Below, piece by piece: positions 39,353-48,512 of a DNA stretch of 64,000 nucleotides. Source of the stretch: Diaporthe sp. PMI_573 (lineage: Eukaryota; Ascomycota; Sordariomycetes; Diaporthales; Diaporthaceae); assembly GCA_021399435.1 (NCBI GenBank), contig JAJTUP010000040.1, positions 186,001-250,000 of the forward strand, in the 5' to 3' direction. Below the pieces are notes generated by a model. It was not told where the DNA came from. It saw only the letters and a program-made list of their open reading frames with translations, and ran no database searches. Positions within the stretch are counted from its first letter, which is position 1, and every line of letters starts with the position of its first letter. The translations under genes were made by a program, and so were the position numbers.

Positions 39353-41824
39353 CTACGTCCAGCGTGAGATTCTCTGAACCTCTCTAGAACGCTCGCTAGC
39401 TGTGTGTTTCTGAGCAAATATTGCTTCTAGCTCCCCAACTTCATTGCAAAACCCGTGCCCACCAATGGTAATTTTTCTCACCTGTTTCCCGTTTCTACCC
39501 TTCCCCGCCCATGCCCGTTTGTTTGGTATGATCGGAGCTAGTGGTTGGCGCTGCAGATCGAGCATCTCGGCCCGCTCAAAGTCAATTATCATGACACCAG
39601 TCCCCTCGTTGAACAGCATGTTCGCATCCCGCACATCTGTGTGGCGAACGCGTTGTCGATGAATAGCTTGCAGTGACTGAATGGCCAGTGCGCGTAGCTT
39701 CTCATTCGGGAATCCTGCCGCCTTTGCTTCCGAGATGCTGCATCCTCCCCATGATAGTAATGTCATGTATACCACATACACTCGGTGATCGTAGTAGTAG
39801 ATTTTCTGCATCTGACGAAGATCGATAGCCCCTAGAAATACTGGCACGTTTCTACCTTGGGCTGGGAGAAGACGTTTGTACACGTCCGCCTCGTGCTCAA
39901 GATCGGGGATGAAGGCCCGCACCGTGCCTTTACTGACGAAAGTGTAGCCGTATGCAAGCAACGTCACTTTGAACAGGACCCCGCGTGCGCCACCATGCCC
40001 CAGCGGCGTGATGCCGTCATCAAGTGATTGTTTGAGCTGCTGATGAAGCATACTGAGCCACTGCGTGTGATCCACAGGATGGTAATCACCATGCCTTCGG
40101 TGACGACCCACATTTGGGCATGTTGGGTCCAGCTTTTGTCCCTTGACCAGGCCAAGCAGACATTTTTGCGTGCAGTAGGGACTGTCTCGTTGAGAGATCG
40201 CACCGGTTTCTGCCTCGGGCCCGACTTCAGCATCATCCGCCCCTTTGCCTCCCCTTTGGCTTCCGCCTCCTCGCGGCCGTCGCGCGAGGATCCGCTGGCT
40301 CCTTCGAGGTCCAGCATTCCCTGCACTTGGGGTCGGCGTTTCTGGTGGCTTTGAAGACGATTCATCATCATCTGACGACTCTGGGTGATTGTCTACCTTG
40401 GACAAGCTGTCACTACACTGGTATTGAATGAAGAAGCGCCTCCTTAGGCGTTTGACGATGGGTGACCGGTCGACGTTTTGATACGTTGTAGGCTCAGGAA
40501 TAAACGAAGCATCCGATGACGCAGTTCGTTCACTGTCGGGTACGGACCGCACTGTCGTTTCAAAGTCTTCCGCCCAAGTATGTAGAGTCTGTGTTGCTCT
40601 CCGTCGTTCCTCCTGCCCATGCTCACCCCGTGTTTCTAGGACCAGGAGGGTGAAAGCCAAGTATTGACCTACGGCCGTGCAGAGATGCAACTGATCTGAG
40701 TGCGCCGCCGCCTCGGGGCCAGGCTCGGCCAGGTGGTAGTAGAGCGTGCCAGGATCATCCCAATCGATCGTGAGAAATACAATCGTCTCACCTGTAGTCA
40801 GAAGGCTGTACTCAAGACCGCCCTCGATCATGTAGTGATACGTTTGTGTGATGGCAGACGCTGTCAACCTTTCTGCGAAGTATTGAAATCGAGCAGCTGG
40901 ATCGACCGAAGTTGGGATTGTGTTCCGGTTGACAACCTCCTTGTAAATATCCATGGGACGGAGACCGAGACGTAGATGAGAAGCCGTCAACTTGTGAGGC
41001 GGTTTGTATTCGGAGATGTAGAGCATGGTGCGTCTTGATGATTGTGTATTGTCGGATCGGTAGATGCAGATTTGATCGGCGCGTAGCTGATGGGGGTCGT
41101 GTCGCTGGTTGGGCGTTTGTGGCGGCGTTGATGGCGTTTCTCTATCCACCACTTCCTCGGCAACGTCACTAATCGCATGCGGATGGTTTTCGAAGATGAT
41201 GCCGTTGCCGATGTCGAAGGCGCTGGATGCCTCTGGGACATTTTTCAGCTGCTCGATAATATTCCGAACCGGGTCTTCCACGCTATTATGGAGGAAATAT
41301 TCCAGCGTCTTCTCGTCGGCAATCTTGCGTCTCGAAATCCTCTCTCCTAGCCCCTCTAGAAAGTTCCTATTCTCGAAGACACGTGTTTCGGAAGGGAAGG
41401 TACTGTTGAGCGTACCGAATATGATCCTTTGGTTGTGGAGGAAATCGGACCATGGCTGGATTTTGGTAGGGCACCACTTGTTTCGGGGATTCGTTATAGG
41501 GCCCTTGGATGTGAATTTCGGATCCGTTTCGACAGAAAATCGGGAGAATACTGATGTATGGCAAGCGGTAATGTACTCGTCAAGGGTGGTTGGCCGTGTC
41601 TGTTTCTCGGATAGCTCGGCTCGTTCTCGCTCCACTTCTCTCTCTCGCTCTGCTTTCTCGGCTCGTTGTTGTTCTTTCTCGGCTCGTTGGCGCTCTTCCT
41701 GCCTCTCTCGCTCTGCTTCCTCGGCGCGTTGGCGCTCTTCCTGCCTCTCTCGCTCTGCTTCCTCGGCGCGTTGCTCCGCCTCTCGCAAGCGTCGCTCAAG
41801 CTCTGCCACCCTGTTTCCTTCCAT
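39353..41824 (-). CDS. Coiled-coil, nuclease-like and kinase-fold protein (823 aa)
   Basis: An intact single-exon gene. Residues 1-75 form a Glu/Arg-rich coiled coil with a repeated AERERQEERQRAE unit. Residues 80-200 are a conserved-looking domain (TLDEYITACHTSVFSRFSVE, KWCPTKIQPWSDF). Residues 246-360 hold ADQICIYRS and MLYISEYKPPHKLT, a layout compatible with a PD-(D/E)XK nuclease core (E272-Y-K274). Residues 470-545 are disordered and basic. A Cys/His cluster, YCTQKCLLGLVKG then CPNVGRHRRHGDYH, precedes the kinase fold at ~605-760: GHGGARG loop, K632, E645, HTDVRDANMLFN (catalytic loop) and IIDFERAEM (DFG-like). Key residues remain. This architecture is familiar from lineage-specific fungal genes of unknown role. 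The nuclease part is inference. Confidence 0.6.
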   Translation of the reverse strand: MEGNRVAELERRLREAEQRAEEAERERQEERQRAEEAERERQEERQRAEKEQQRAEKAEREREVERERAELSEKQTRPTTLDEYITACHTSVFSRFSVETDPKFTSKGPITNPRNKWCPTKIQPWSDFLHNQRIIFGTLNSTFPSETRVFENRNFLEGLGERISRRKIADEKTLEYFLHNSVEDPVRNIIEQLKNVPEASSAFDIGNGIIFENHPHAISDVAEEVVDRETPSTPPQTPNQRHDPHQLRADQICIYRSDNTQSSRRTMLYISEYKPPHKLTASHLRLGLRPMDIYKEVVNRNTIPTSVDPAARFQYFAERLTASAITQTYHYMIEGGLEYSLLTTGETIVFLTIDWDDPGTLYYHLAEPGPEAAAHSDQLHLCTAVGQYLAFTLLVLETRGEHGQEERRRATQTLHTWAEDFETTVRSVPDSERTASSDASFIPEPTTYQNVDRSPIVKRLRRRFFIQYQCSDSLSKVDNHPESSDDDESSSKPPETPTPSAGNAGPRRSQRILARRPRGGGSQRGGKGADDAEVGPEAETGAISQRDSPYCTQKCLLGLVKGQKLDPTCPNVGRHRRHGDYHPVDHTQWLSMLHQQLKQSLDDGITPLGHGGARGVLFKVTLLAYGYTFVSKGTVRAFIPDLEHEADVYKRLLPAQGRNVPVFLGAIDLRQMQKIYYYDHRVYVVYMTLLSWGGCSISEAKAAGFPNEKLRALAIQSLQAIHRQRVRHTDVRDANMLFNEGTGVMIIDFERAEMLDLQRQPLAPIIPNKRAWAGKGRNGKQVRKITIGGHGFCNEVGELEAIFAQKHTASERSREVQRISRWT

Positions 41825-42239
41825 TATTAGGGTAGTAGGTGCCGAACGTTGTGAGTATGTTAGGAATGCATTGATTGATCAAGAGAATAGTAGCCTGTGG
41901 AGTGCATTGCTGAGAGACGGTTTGGTCGCATTTTAGTGTTGTTCTAGCTTACCGTGCCCATCTGCTTACGAGGATGGCCGTTGCTCTGGAAACTGATTGG
42001 GCCGGGATTGTGGAGAAGGCCCCCCGGAAATAAAGTCACACAGCGGCTTGGTGGGAGAACCGGTTTACCTCAGGCACTCAGACCCACTGGGCGCGCTTAA
42101 CAGCGCGACGCCTTCCCTAAAGGGGTAATGGCTCCCAGAGGGCCTGAGAGACAGGAATTCCCGAGCGCCGCTAAAGCGGCTCACGAATCTGCTTGAAGAA
42201 TTAGCTGAAGGCAGGGCAAAAAAAAGGGAGAAAAAAGGT
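41825..42239. promoter_or_regulatory. Upstream region of the kinase-fold gene
   Basis: Contains the likely promoter of the minus-strand gene next to 41825. No TATA box is obvious and nothing else is supported. Confidence 0.3.
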
Positions 42240-42341
42240 TGACTTAGCGGGGCTCGAACCCGCGACCTTAAGATTACTAGTCTCACACTCTACGCGACCT
42301 TAAGATTACTAGTCTCACACCCTACCAATATGAGCCCTCGC
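42240..42341 (-). pseudogene. tRNA-Thr(AGT) pseudogene with duplicated anticodon arm
   Basis: Read on the minus strand, the 3' half is tRNA-like: anticodon stem TGAGA/TCTTA around loop CTAGTAA (anticodon AGT), variable loop AGGTC, T-arm GCGGG-TTCGAGC-CCCGC and acceptor strand TAAGTCA. A D-arm-like GCTCATATTGGTAGGGT lies at the 5' end. Between them a 32-bp unit holding the anticodon arm is present twice in tandem (42261-42292 and 42293-42324, one mismatch). The 5' acceptor strand does not pair with TAAGTCA. The duplication and the unpaired acceptor make a functional tRNA very unlikely. Confidence 0.7.
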
Positions 42342-42541
42342 ATATATCTCTCGGAATTTCAAATATATATAGCGGTATGCCTGGCGGTTTATGTAAGCGA
42401 GCCTACGGATCCACATCTGCCCGACCTAAGAGCGGCGAGTTATTAGCTATGGAAACTTGTGCGCCAGGACGAGTGTCCACTGCGGGGTCGCAGTGGCTCA
42501 TCCTGGTCCGAGTCACGTGCCTCGTCCTGGATCGGCGCGAT

Positions 42542-43154
42542 TTACCTCAGCAAACTCAGGCCCGAGCGTCCGGCGCCAAGGCGCGCTAGTCCTAATCGGT
42601 AGCACGTACGCAAAGGGCCTGAGCCAAATTTGCACTTTTTTGGTGCGGTTGTCGTTCGTCGCTTAGTAACTCTTTCACGGGCCATCACCACCACATCCTA
42701 CATTATTATTTCATTCATTCCTACATTATTCTGAATATGGCGCCCGAAAGCGGGAAGCCTTCGGGTACATCCGGTAGCCCATCTGCCTCTGCCCTTACCA
42801 CCCGTCGATGACACACGTCGACGATCACCCCGCTCAGACGGTGAGAAGCTCGATATGGTATGCAGTTACATGCGGAAAGAGCTCCGCTGGGCTATCGATA
42901 GCTACAATACATATGTAGTTCCAAGCATAGTCTCAAGAAAATCAAGACGATATTGAAGGTGCAACGCGCAGATGAATTGGTGAAGTTGGTGTTGTAGAGC
43001 TACGAACGCAAATCGCGTCGCGCACTTTCGGAGCGCACGAACGACAACCGCACCAAAAAAGTGCAAATTTGGCTCAGGCCCTTTGCGTACGTGCTACCGA
43101 TTAGGACTAGCGCGCCTTGGCGCCGGACGCTCGGGCCTGAGCTTGCTGAGGTAA
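42542..43154. mobile_element. Element with ~118-bp inverted repeats
   Basis: Arms at 42542-42659 and about 43038-43154 are inverted copies beginning TTACCTCAGCAA and sharing AGGCCCGAGCGTCCGGCGCC, CGCGCTAGTCCTAATCGGTA and TTGCACTTTTTTGGTGCGGT, nearly identical. The ~380-bp interior contains a broken protein-like stretch (near 42735, MAPESGKPSGTSGSPSAS; near 42840, GEKLDMVCSYMRKELRWAID). It resembles a deletion derivative of a DNA transposon with long terminal inverted repeats, such as a Mutator-type or other element. No transposase is recognisable and no target duplication was defined. Confidence 0.6.
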
Positions 43155-43263
43155 CGGCGCGATATGACTCCGCCATCACCACCTTTTCGGTTTTCTGCTG
43201 TGAAAGCAAGCAATAGCTGAAGTTGCTTGCATTCTCGCCGCGAAGCAGACGCTTTACTCCATA

Positions 43264-43883
43264 ATGTCGTCGAAAGTTTTCAGCGGTCTAGCGCTCGTGA
43301 AGCTGGTCGACACGTGAGTTCCCTGCATGCACTATAAGTGGAGTGAGAGCAGTTTGTAGCTGTTCGTGAGCGATAAGCCTCAGCAACTCGCCGCATGCAG
43401 CTAACGCGCTCCAGATGGCCATACTATCCCCAAAATCCGGCCGTATACAAGGCCTGGATGCAAGATTACTACTATTTTATGATCGAGGGCTACCCCAAGC
43501 CCTTCGGCTACATGCATAAATCTATCCTACAGGGGCTCAATCTATCGCCAAGCTGGAAGGTCAACAGCGAGCAGCGTCTGCTGGCCATGGTGCAGATGGA
43601 TTCCTTCCAGGAGCGGACGCAGGTTATGCGCGACATGCTCTCGCGAGCTAGGCGGCGAGAAGGGAGATGGGGCGGCGGGGCAAGATGACGTACGCTCACA
43701 GATTCAGCTCCTGCAGCAGCTGCTCAACGACGCAAGCAGCAAAATACCTCAGCTTGAGTCCCTCACTGCCGACGCTGACAAGAACCAATGGGTATTTACC
43801 CAAGCCGCCCTGGGCGTCCCTCCTGGCTGTGTTGAAGATATCCCCACAAGCCTCTGTTCAATTTGTGGCATTGAAGTTTAATT
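43264..43883 (+). pseudogene. DUF4743/Nudix-like N-terminal remnant
   Basis: Exon 43264-43313 (MSSKVFSGLALVKLVD) joins 43415 onward across a 101-bp GT-AG intron containing GCTAAC. Spliced sequence reads TWPYYPQNPAVYKAWMQDYY, YFMIEGYPKPFGYMHKSILQ, LSPSWKVNSEQRLLAMVQMD and FQERTQVMRDMLSRARR. The pattern (short helix, PYY, FxVxGxxKPxGYM, WxVDxExRxxxL, ERTxxM) matches the N-terminal region that precedes the Nudix box in fungal DUF4743-type hydrolases. Near 43660 an extra G in a GGG run shifts the frame. Protein-like sequence continues in the next register to CSICGIEV and a stop at 43883. The Nudix box itself was not found. Assignment is by memory of the family. Confidence 0.45.
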
Positions 43884-43919
43884 GAAGTAAATTATCATGC
43901 GCCGATTCGCAACCACGAA

Positions 43920-44228
43920 TTACTGCTTCGAAGAGCTGGTAATCGAGAAAGATCGCGAGGCTTTCTCCTCATATGGTGGTGGTGGATCTTCGGCATCGGA
44001 TTTGCCGGGTTTGCAAGTAGCTGCTTTATGGGGGACCATTTGACAATTACTGCACCTTGCCTGACCACAACTGATGCACTCATTGGTTTTCAATACGTTC
44101 ATCGGTTGGTGCCCGCAAAAACACTGTGCTTTTGTTAGCAGTCTGACTAGCTCCGTGGAGGGTTGCACTGGGCGTCTACTTACGCAAGTCCACACATACA
44201 CAACTGATGTTTTTGATGAACAGTCCAT
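43920..44228 (-). CDS. Small Cys-rich protein, spliced (82 aa)
   Basis: Exons complement 44184-44228 and 43920-44123, intron 60 bp (44124-44183) with GTAAGT donor, GCTAAC branch and ACAG acceptor. The product starts MDCSSKTSVVYVWTC and continues CFCGHQPMNVLKTNECISCG QARCSNCQ, followed by a Pro-rich segment (DPPPPYEEK) containing a PPxY-like motif. The C-x-C...C-x2-C..C-x2-C layout suggests a zinc-binding module. Similar small proteins occur in fungi, but I know no function. The good splice signals support a real gene. Confidence 0.5.
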   Translation of the reverse strand: MDCSSKTSVVYVWTCVSRRPVQPSTELVRLLTKAQCFCGHQPMNVLKTNECISCGQARCSNCQMVPHKAATCKPGKSDAEDPPPPYEEKASRSFSITSSSKQ

Positions 44229-45224
44229 GTTGGCAGTTACGGATTCTTGAGGTGAACAACAGGAATAGTGCTATTATTGTTCCTTTTCGGCCAAGGGCCG
44301 GTCCTGTGTGACGTCGGCGTGGGGACCTCTAACCTTTGGGCGTGGAGTTGGACTCCAGACGATCGATAGAGCGGTCGATTATTGCTTGCTGATGCGACCC
44401 TGGCCACAAAGGCTTTCGACACAGACCAGGATACAATACCTAATGTCGCGACGATGTCAAGTCGTTATTTCAAATAGCCATGGGCGACTTGCTGTTGAGG
44501 AATGGCACCAAGTGGAGGAAGTTGATGGATGAGAAGATGGGGGGCTGTGAGCTATAGGTGAAGCTGTCGAAAGGAATAATAGGGGCTAGAGGTCTCTATA
44601 TCCGGTTCTGCTCTGGCAGGCGACAATATAGAGTTCTAGGAGGTAGCACGAGAGCCCAAATACCTGGTTCTGCTCTGGCAGGCAGCGACTTGGGCAAGTT
44701 CTCGTCTCTTCACTCTTGCTAATCTGTGATCGCCCGAAGCAATCACTGATCAGTGTTGAATGGGCTTTGTACGTACGTACGTATCGTTAGACGATTGGGT
44801 TTGGTTGGTTGGTTGATTCTTGCTTGTTCCTCTAACTAAGAGAGAAGGGAGACCTCCGCACGGTGGGCACGATATGCATGCCCATGCCGAGGCGGTCTGA
44901 TTAGTCATCCCTTCAGTATCAAAGCAGAGCGTACGGCTGTGCTGGATGCTATTCCAACACTATAGGACATAAATTTAACTTAACACTTTTACATAGCAGC
45001 TCACTCACTAAATTATTTGCGCATTGCATACATTAAATAATAAAGTATTACCCAATCGTTCATTTAAGGAAACCAAGACCGGTCTTCTTAAATAAGCTTC
45101 AAAGACAGGACTGATGGTTTCCTATTTATACTTACTCTCCAGCCCTTTTAAATTGTTTTTGAATTCCGCTGTCGAGTGTTTCAACCTTGTCCAGATTATC
45201 ACACCATTGCTGTCGACTGCAACC
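44229..45224. other. Promoter regions and a short duplication
   Basis: A 19-base string GGTTCTGCTCTGGCAGGC with flanking GA/TG occurs twice, near 44604 and 44667, in direct orientation. A GTACGTACGTACGTA run lies at 44769-44783. The part before 45225 should hold the promoter of the next gene. No other gene was seen. Confidence 0.35.
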
Positions 45225-45963
45225 ATGAGTACCACGACATTAGCTACAGGTAATTTTCTCGGAACCCTTTGTTTAACAACACCTCAGCTACCCCTAATTG
45301 CTGGTATATCTACCGTCTCGGCAGTGTAAGTCGTGATTGATTCCCTCCTAGTCCATCACTGAACTCATCTAGATTTAGGTATGATCACCCGTTCTGGAAC
45401 AAGTGCCAGGCACATCTCTTCTTTTCCAGTCCAGCGTTTAACCCTGTCACTTTTATCTTTGATCAGGGAGGTTGTTTCGAGCGACAGAGGAATGAATTCC
45501 TAGTCCCTGCCGGTGTGCCAAATGGAGAGGCTTATGTGATATGGTGAGCCCCCTCCTATGTGCGTACAAGACGCGGACCTCATATGCTCATATCAGTTCT
45601 AGGGATTGCGAGGGTCTTTCGCCAACATGTGTCCAAGCTTCTATCTCCCAGGGCCAGGAGAGTGCCGGACTGAGCTCTACACAGAACGGCGACATCATCT
45701 GTATGCCAAATCCGTTGAATGCAGGAGCGCCTTCCGGGAATAGCTCGTCGCAGAGACCTGAGTTGTCACCAACTGGAGCAGCTCGGACGCAGGCTTCTAA
45801 TTGGAACTTTCCGATGCCATCTCGCATTCCAGGTAAGGATATGTCGCGTTTAGTAACAACCCCAGTCCCGGATATAACATCTGAGCCAGCGCCCGTGGCT
45901 GTCTGCAGCAGCGCCAGGGGCGCGGCTCGTGAGCCAATCGGGTGGGGCTTGGGCGCCTGGTAG
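45225..45963 (+). CDS. Putative secreted cysteine-containing protein (208 aa)
   Basis: Three exons, 45225-45325, 45379-45543 and 45603-45963, joined by GT-AG introns of 53 and 59 bp. The product begins with a moderately hydrophobic segment (FLGTLCLTTPQLPLIAGIST) that may act as a signal peptide. Next come VYDHPFWNKCQAHLFFSSPA, IFDQGGCFERQRNEFLVPAG, PNGEAYVIWDCEGLSPTCVQ and GDIICMPN, then a Ser/Pro-rich tail. The order (N/KC.A.LF..SPA.NP....Q.G.CE, GVPNG.A..IW.C.G..P.C) matches a fungal family of small extracellular proteins of unknown function as I remember it. The final Ser-rich part could carry O-glycans. No GPI signal is evident. All exon phases agree, so this is probably a real gene. Confidence 0.55.
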
Positions 45964-46050
45964 CCAAGCCCCTAAGGCCCAGATGCCCTGCGTCATTGCT
46001 CCACCTATGCCCAACCTCCCAGATCTCCATTCAACGCAACAGACAACACA

Positions 46051-46413
46051 ATGAAATCACAGTGCACCGTGCTGTCTTCCGTACGAGTTGCAGGCACGCC
46101 ATCTTGGAAAGAGCGAGAAGAAAAGCATGCACAACACAACCACCGGGCCATCAAGTTCTGTCATCCTGGTTATGACTATCCTCACAACATCCTCTTTCGA
46201 CTCTCTGCGATCGAACCAGACGCCGCAGCGCCGACGCCCACCAAAATATTCGGTGTCCACCACGACACCGCTCAGATCGCATACGCCATTCTTGCCAACA
46301 ACGCCTGGAATAGGTATCTGACTACTAACAAGGCTCATAGGCCCCGGGTCTCTAATAACCCTAAGTGCATCCTAGTCAACAGCCGCTACTACTTCCATCA
46401 TCCCGCATATTAG
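46051..46413 (+). pseudogene. N-terminal remnant of a fungal HNH-family protein
   Basis: The frame reads RAIKFCHPGYDYPHNILFRL, then FGVHHDTAQIAYAILANNAW, NRYLTTN and ILVNSRYYFHHPAY. This order (HPGY.D.HN.LL.L, T...CAI.A.N.WDGYLT, YYFHVP) is that of the region preceding the HNH nuclease motif in a widespread fungal family. The HNH core itself should follow ~100 residues later but is missing: the next recognisable sequence is the hAT-3 terminus. It is therefore truncated, perhaps by that insertion. Recognition is from memory of the family. Confidence 0.45.
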
Positions 46414-46545
46414 TCCGATCCAAAATATCCCATTGTGGCCGATTTCAAATCATGACAGTTTCCTAATACCCTTCCATCATACTGGCGGTTATTCACAAAC
46501 CCCCCTTCACGATCCACACAGCCTCTGCCACGGCGCTGTGTAGTC

Positions 46546-48512
46546 CAGACTTGTAAATATTGATACCTGATACTGATACAAAGTTGATACTTTGATACTG
46601 ATACTGATATATATCATATCAGTATCAGTATCAAAATAAGCTGGTATCAACTGATACTAGGTTGATACTCTTCCCTAAGATCCTAGCTCTCATTGGCTGA
46701 GAGGAGGTTGTACAGAATGGAGATGGTGTAACCACTCTCTCGAGAACACGAAAACTCTGCCAGGACTGAGGCCAACTGTCCTTATTTTTCTTTCTTCTTC
46801 TCATTCTTCTTATTCTTCTCAGATTCTCAGATTCTCAACAGCTACCATCATGTCTAGCTCCTATGGGTCAAGAGGGAAAGGCAGTGTGAACTTCAATGCC
46901 CTCTTTAAGACCGAATATCCTCATTCTACAGGCTCTACAGCCTTAAACCGAAGAGGCCATGGTACTAGGGTCTATGTCTGTCTCCATTGCCCAGACAGGT
47001 GGTCCGCCCCGATTCCGTCGAATGCAGTGGCCCATGCTAAGAGGAGGCATCCAGAGCTGGTCCAGGAGACCCAAGACTCCCAAGCCAGCGGTTCTTTTAC
47101 TATTCCTAGCACCCAGGGCACCATAAGCTCATTCTTCTCCCGGGTACCAACCGACAGCTCCCTGAGGAATGCCTTCAATTCTCAGCAGTACAATGAGGCC
47201 ATCGTGGGACTGCTGACTAGAAGAAGGATCCCATTCTCTGCAGTAGAATGGGATGAGATGCACAGCCTTGTATTGGCAGCTAATCCTGCTATTGGAGACT
47301 GCCTGATCACCTCCAGATACCGGGCCATGAAGCTTATTGACGCCAACTATGATCTGTACGCCTCTCAGCTCAAAGAAGAGCTTCAAGAGTCTCAGTCCAT
47401 GATACACATCTTAACCGACCTGTGGACATCTCCCCATCGCCATGGCATGCTAGCAGTATGTGCCCAATGGGTTGACAAGAGCCATAGTCTCAGGAAAGCA
47501 CTCCTGGGAATGCCGGAGTGTCAATTCAGCCACAGCGGAGAAGCACAGGCAGCCCTGATCATGGATGTTCTTCACAGCTTTAGTATCTCTAAGGTTGGGT
47601 ATCATGTTGGGGATAATGCTACCTCAAATGATACCTGTTTAGAGTCATTAGCTATAAGGCTAAAGGCAGAACTCGAGGTATGTTATCTGCTACCCAGGAG
47701 GGCCCGCCCCTGACATTGAACAGATTGATTTTAACGCCAAAAGACGGAGAATTCGGTGTATTGGCCACATTATCAACCTCTCTCTCCAGTCCTTCCTCTT
47801 GGCAAAGTCAAAAGAAGCTGTTCAAGCTGCTTTAGAAGCCACTGAGGAAGCTCAGAGTGTAGAGCTAGTTGAAGACTTTGCTATAAGACTAGCAGAGCCA
47901 TCCCAGCCAGAAGATCCCACTAAAAGAGCTACGAAAGTTAAAGCTAAGGGAGTTGACGAAAGCTATGCTGGCTGGCAAGGCATTCAGCCTCTTCAGAAGC
48001 TCCACAGCCTTGCTATCTGGCTCAGAAGTTCAGCTATCCACAGTGATAGCTGGAGAAGTGCTGTTGGTCTCAGCCTGGGGATTGACAACGCTACCAGGTG
48101 GTCTTCATGGTATAAAGTCCTTCATAATGCCTAATGCCATCAGGAAGAAGAGCCAGATCACTCAGTTTCTGTTTAATCATGACCAGGAACTAGCAGATGC
48201 TATGCTCACCAGCTCTGATTGGGATCTGTTGGAAAAGACACATCAGTTCTTAGAGCCCTTTGCCTCTGCCACTCTATATGCTGAAGGCAACTGTTCTTCT
48301 GTCTCCCAGTCTCTCATCCTGATGGATGCTCTCCTCCTTCACTATGAAGGAGCAAGGGAGGATTATAGAGATGATCCTAGGATGCTCAAGGCTATTGAGA
48401 TGGGCTGGTTTGTCTTGAGCAAGTACTACACCAAGACTGAAGACACCCCAGTCTATGCTGCCTCCCTGTTGCTGGATCCATCAAGAAGAAGGGCTTATCT
48501 TGACAAGACTTT
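46546..48512 (+). mobile_element. hAT-3 transposon, broken and 3'-truncated
   Basis: A left terminal region (46546-46675) carries about ten copies of TGATAC/GTATCA in both orientations, then the transposase. Exons 46850-47677 and 47724 onward are joined by a 46-bp intron. The protein shows a BED finger (VYVCLHCPDRWSAPIPSNAV...H), MIHILTDLWTSPHRHGMLAV, VGYHVGDNATSNDTCL, RRIRCIGHIINLSLQSFL and NATRWSSWYKVLHN. A tandem 7-bp duplication (TAATGCC twice, 48125-48138) then shifts the frame. The downstream register continues AIRKKSQITQFLFNHDQEL to SLLLDPSRRRAYLDK and stops at the pogo junction. The dimerisation region and right end are missing. Confidence 0.8.

Noticed and set aside
41109..41936. Long plus-strand frame opposite the kinase-fold gene
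   Set aside because: It is the antisense shadow of the coiled coil and middle domain. Leu/Ser-rich content reflects complementary codons of Glu/Arg repeats.
42240..42341. A functional tRNA-Thr gene
   Set aside because: The anticodon arm is duplicated and the acceptor strands do not pair. A tRNA intron would normally lie one base after the anticodon and would not repeat the arm.
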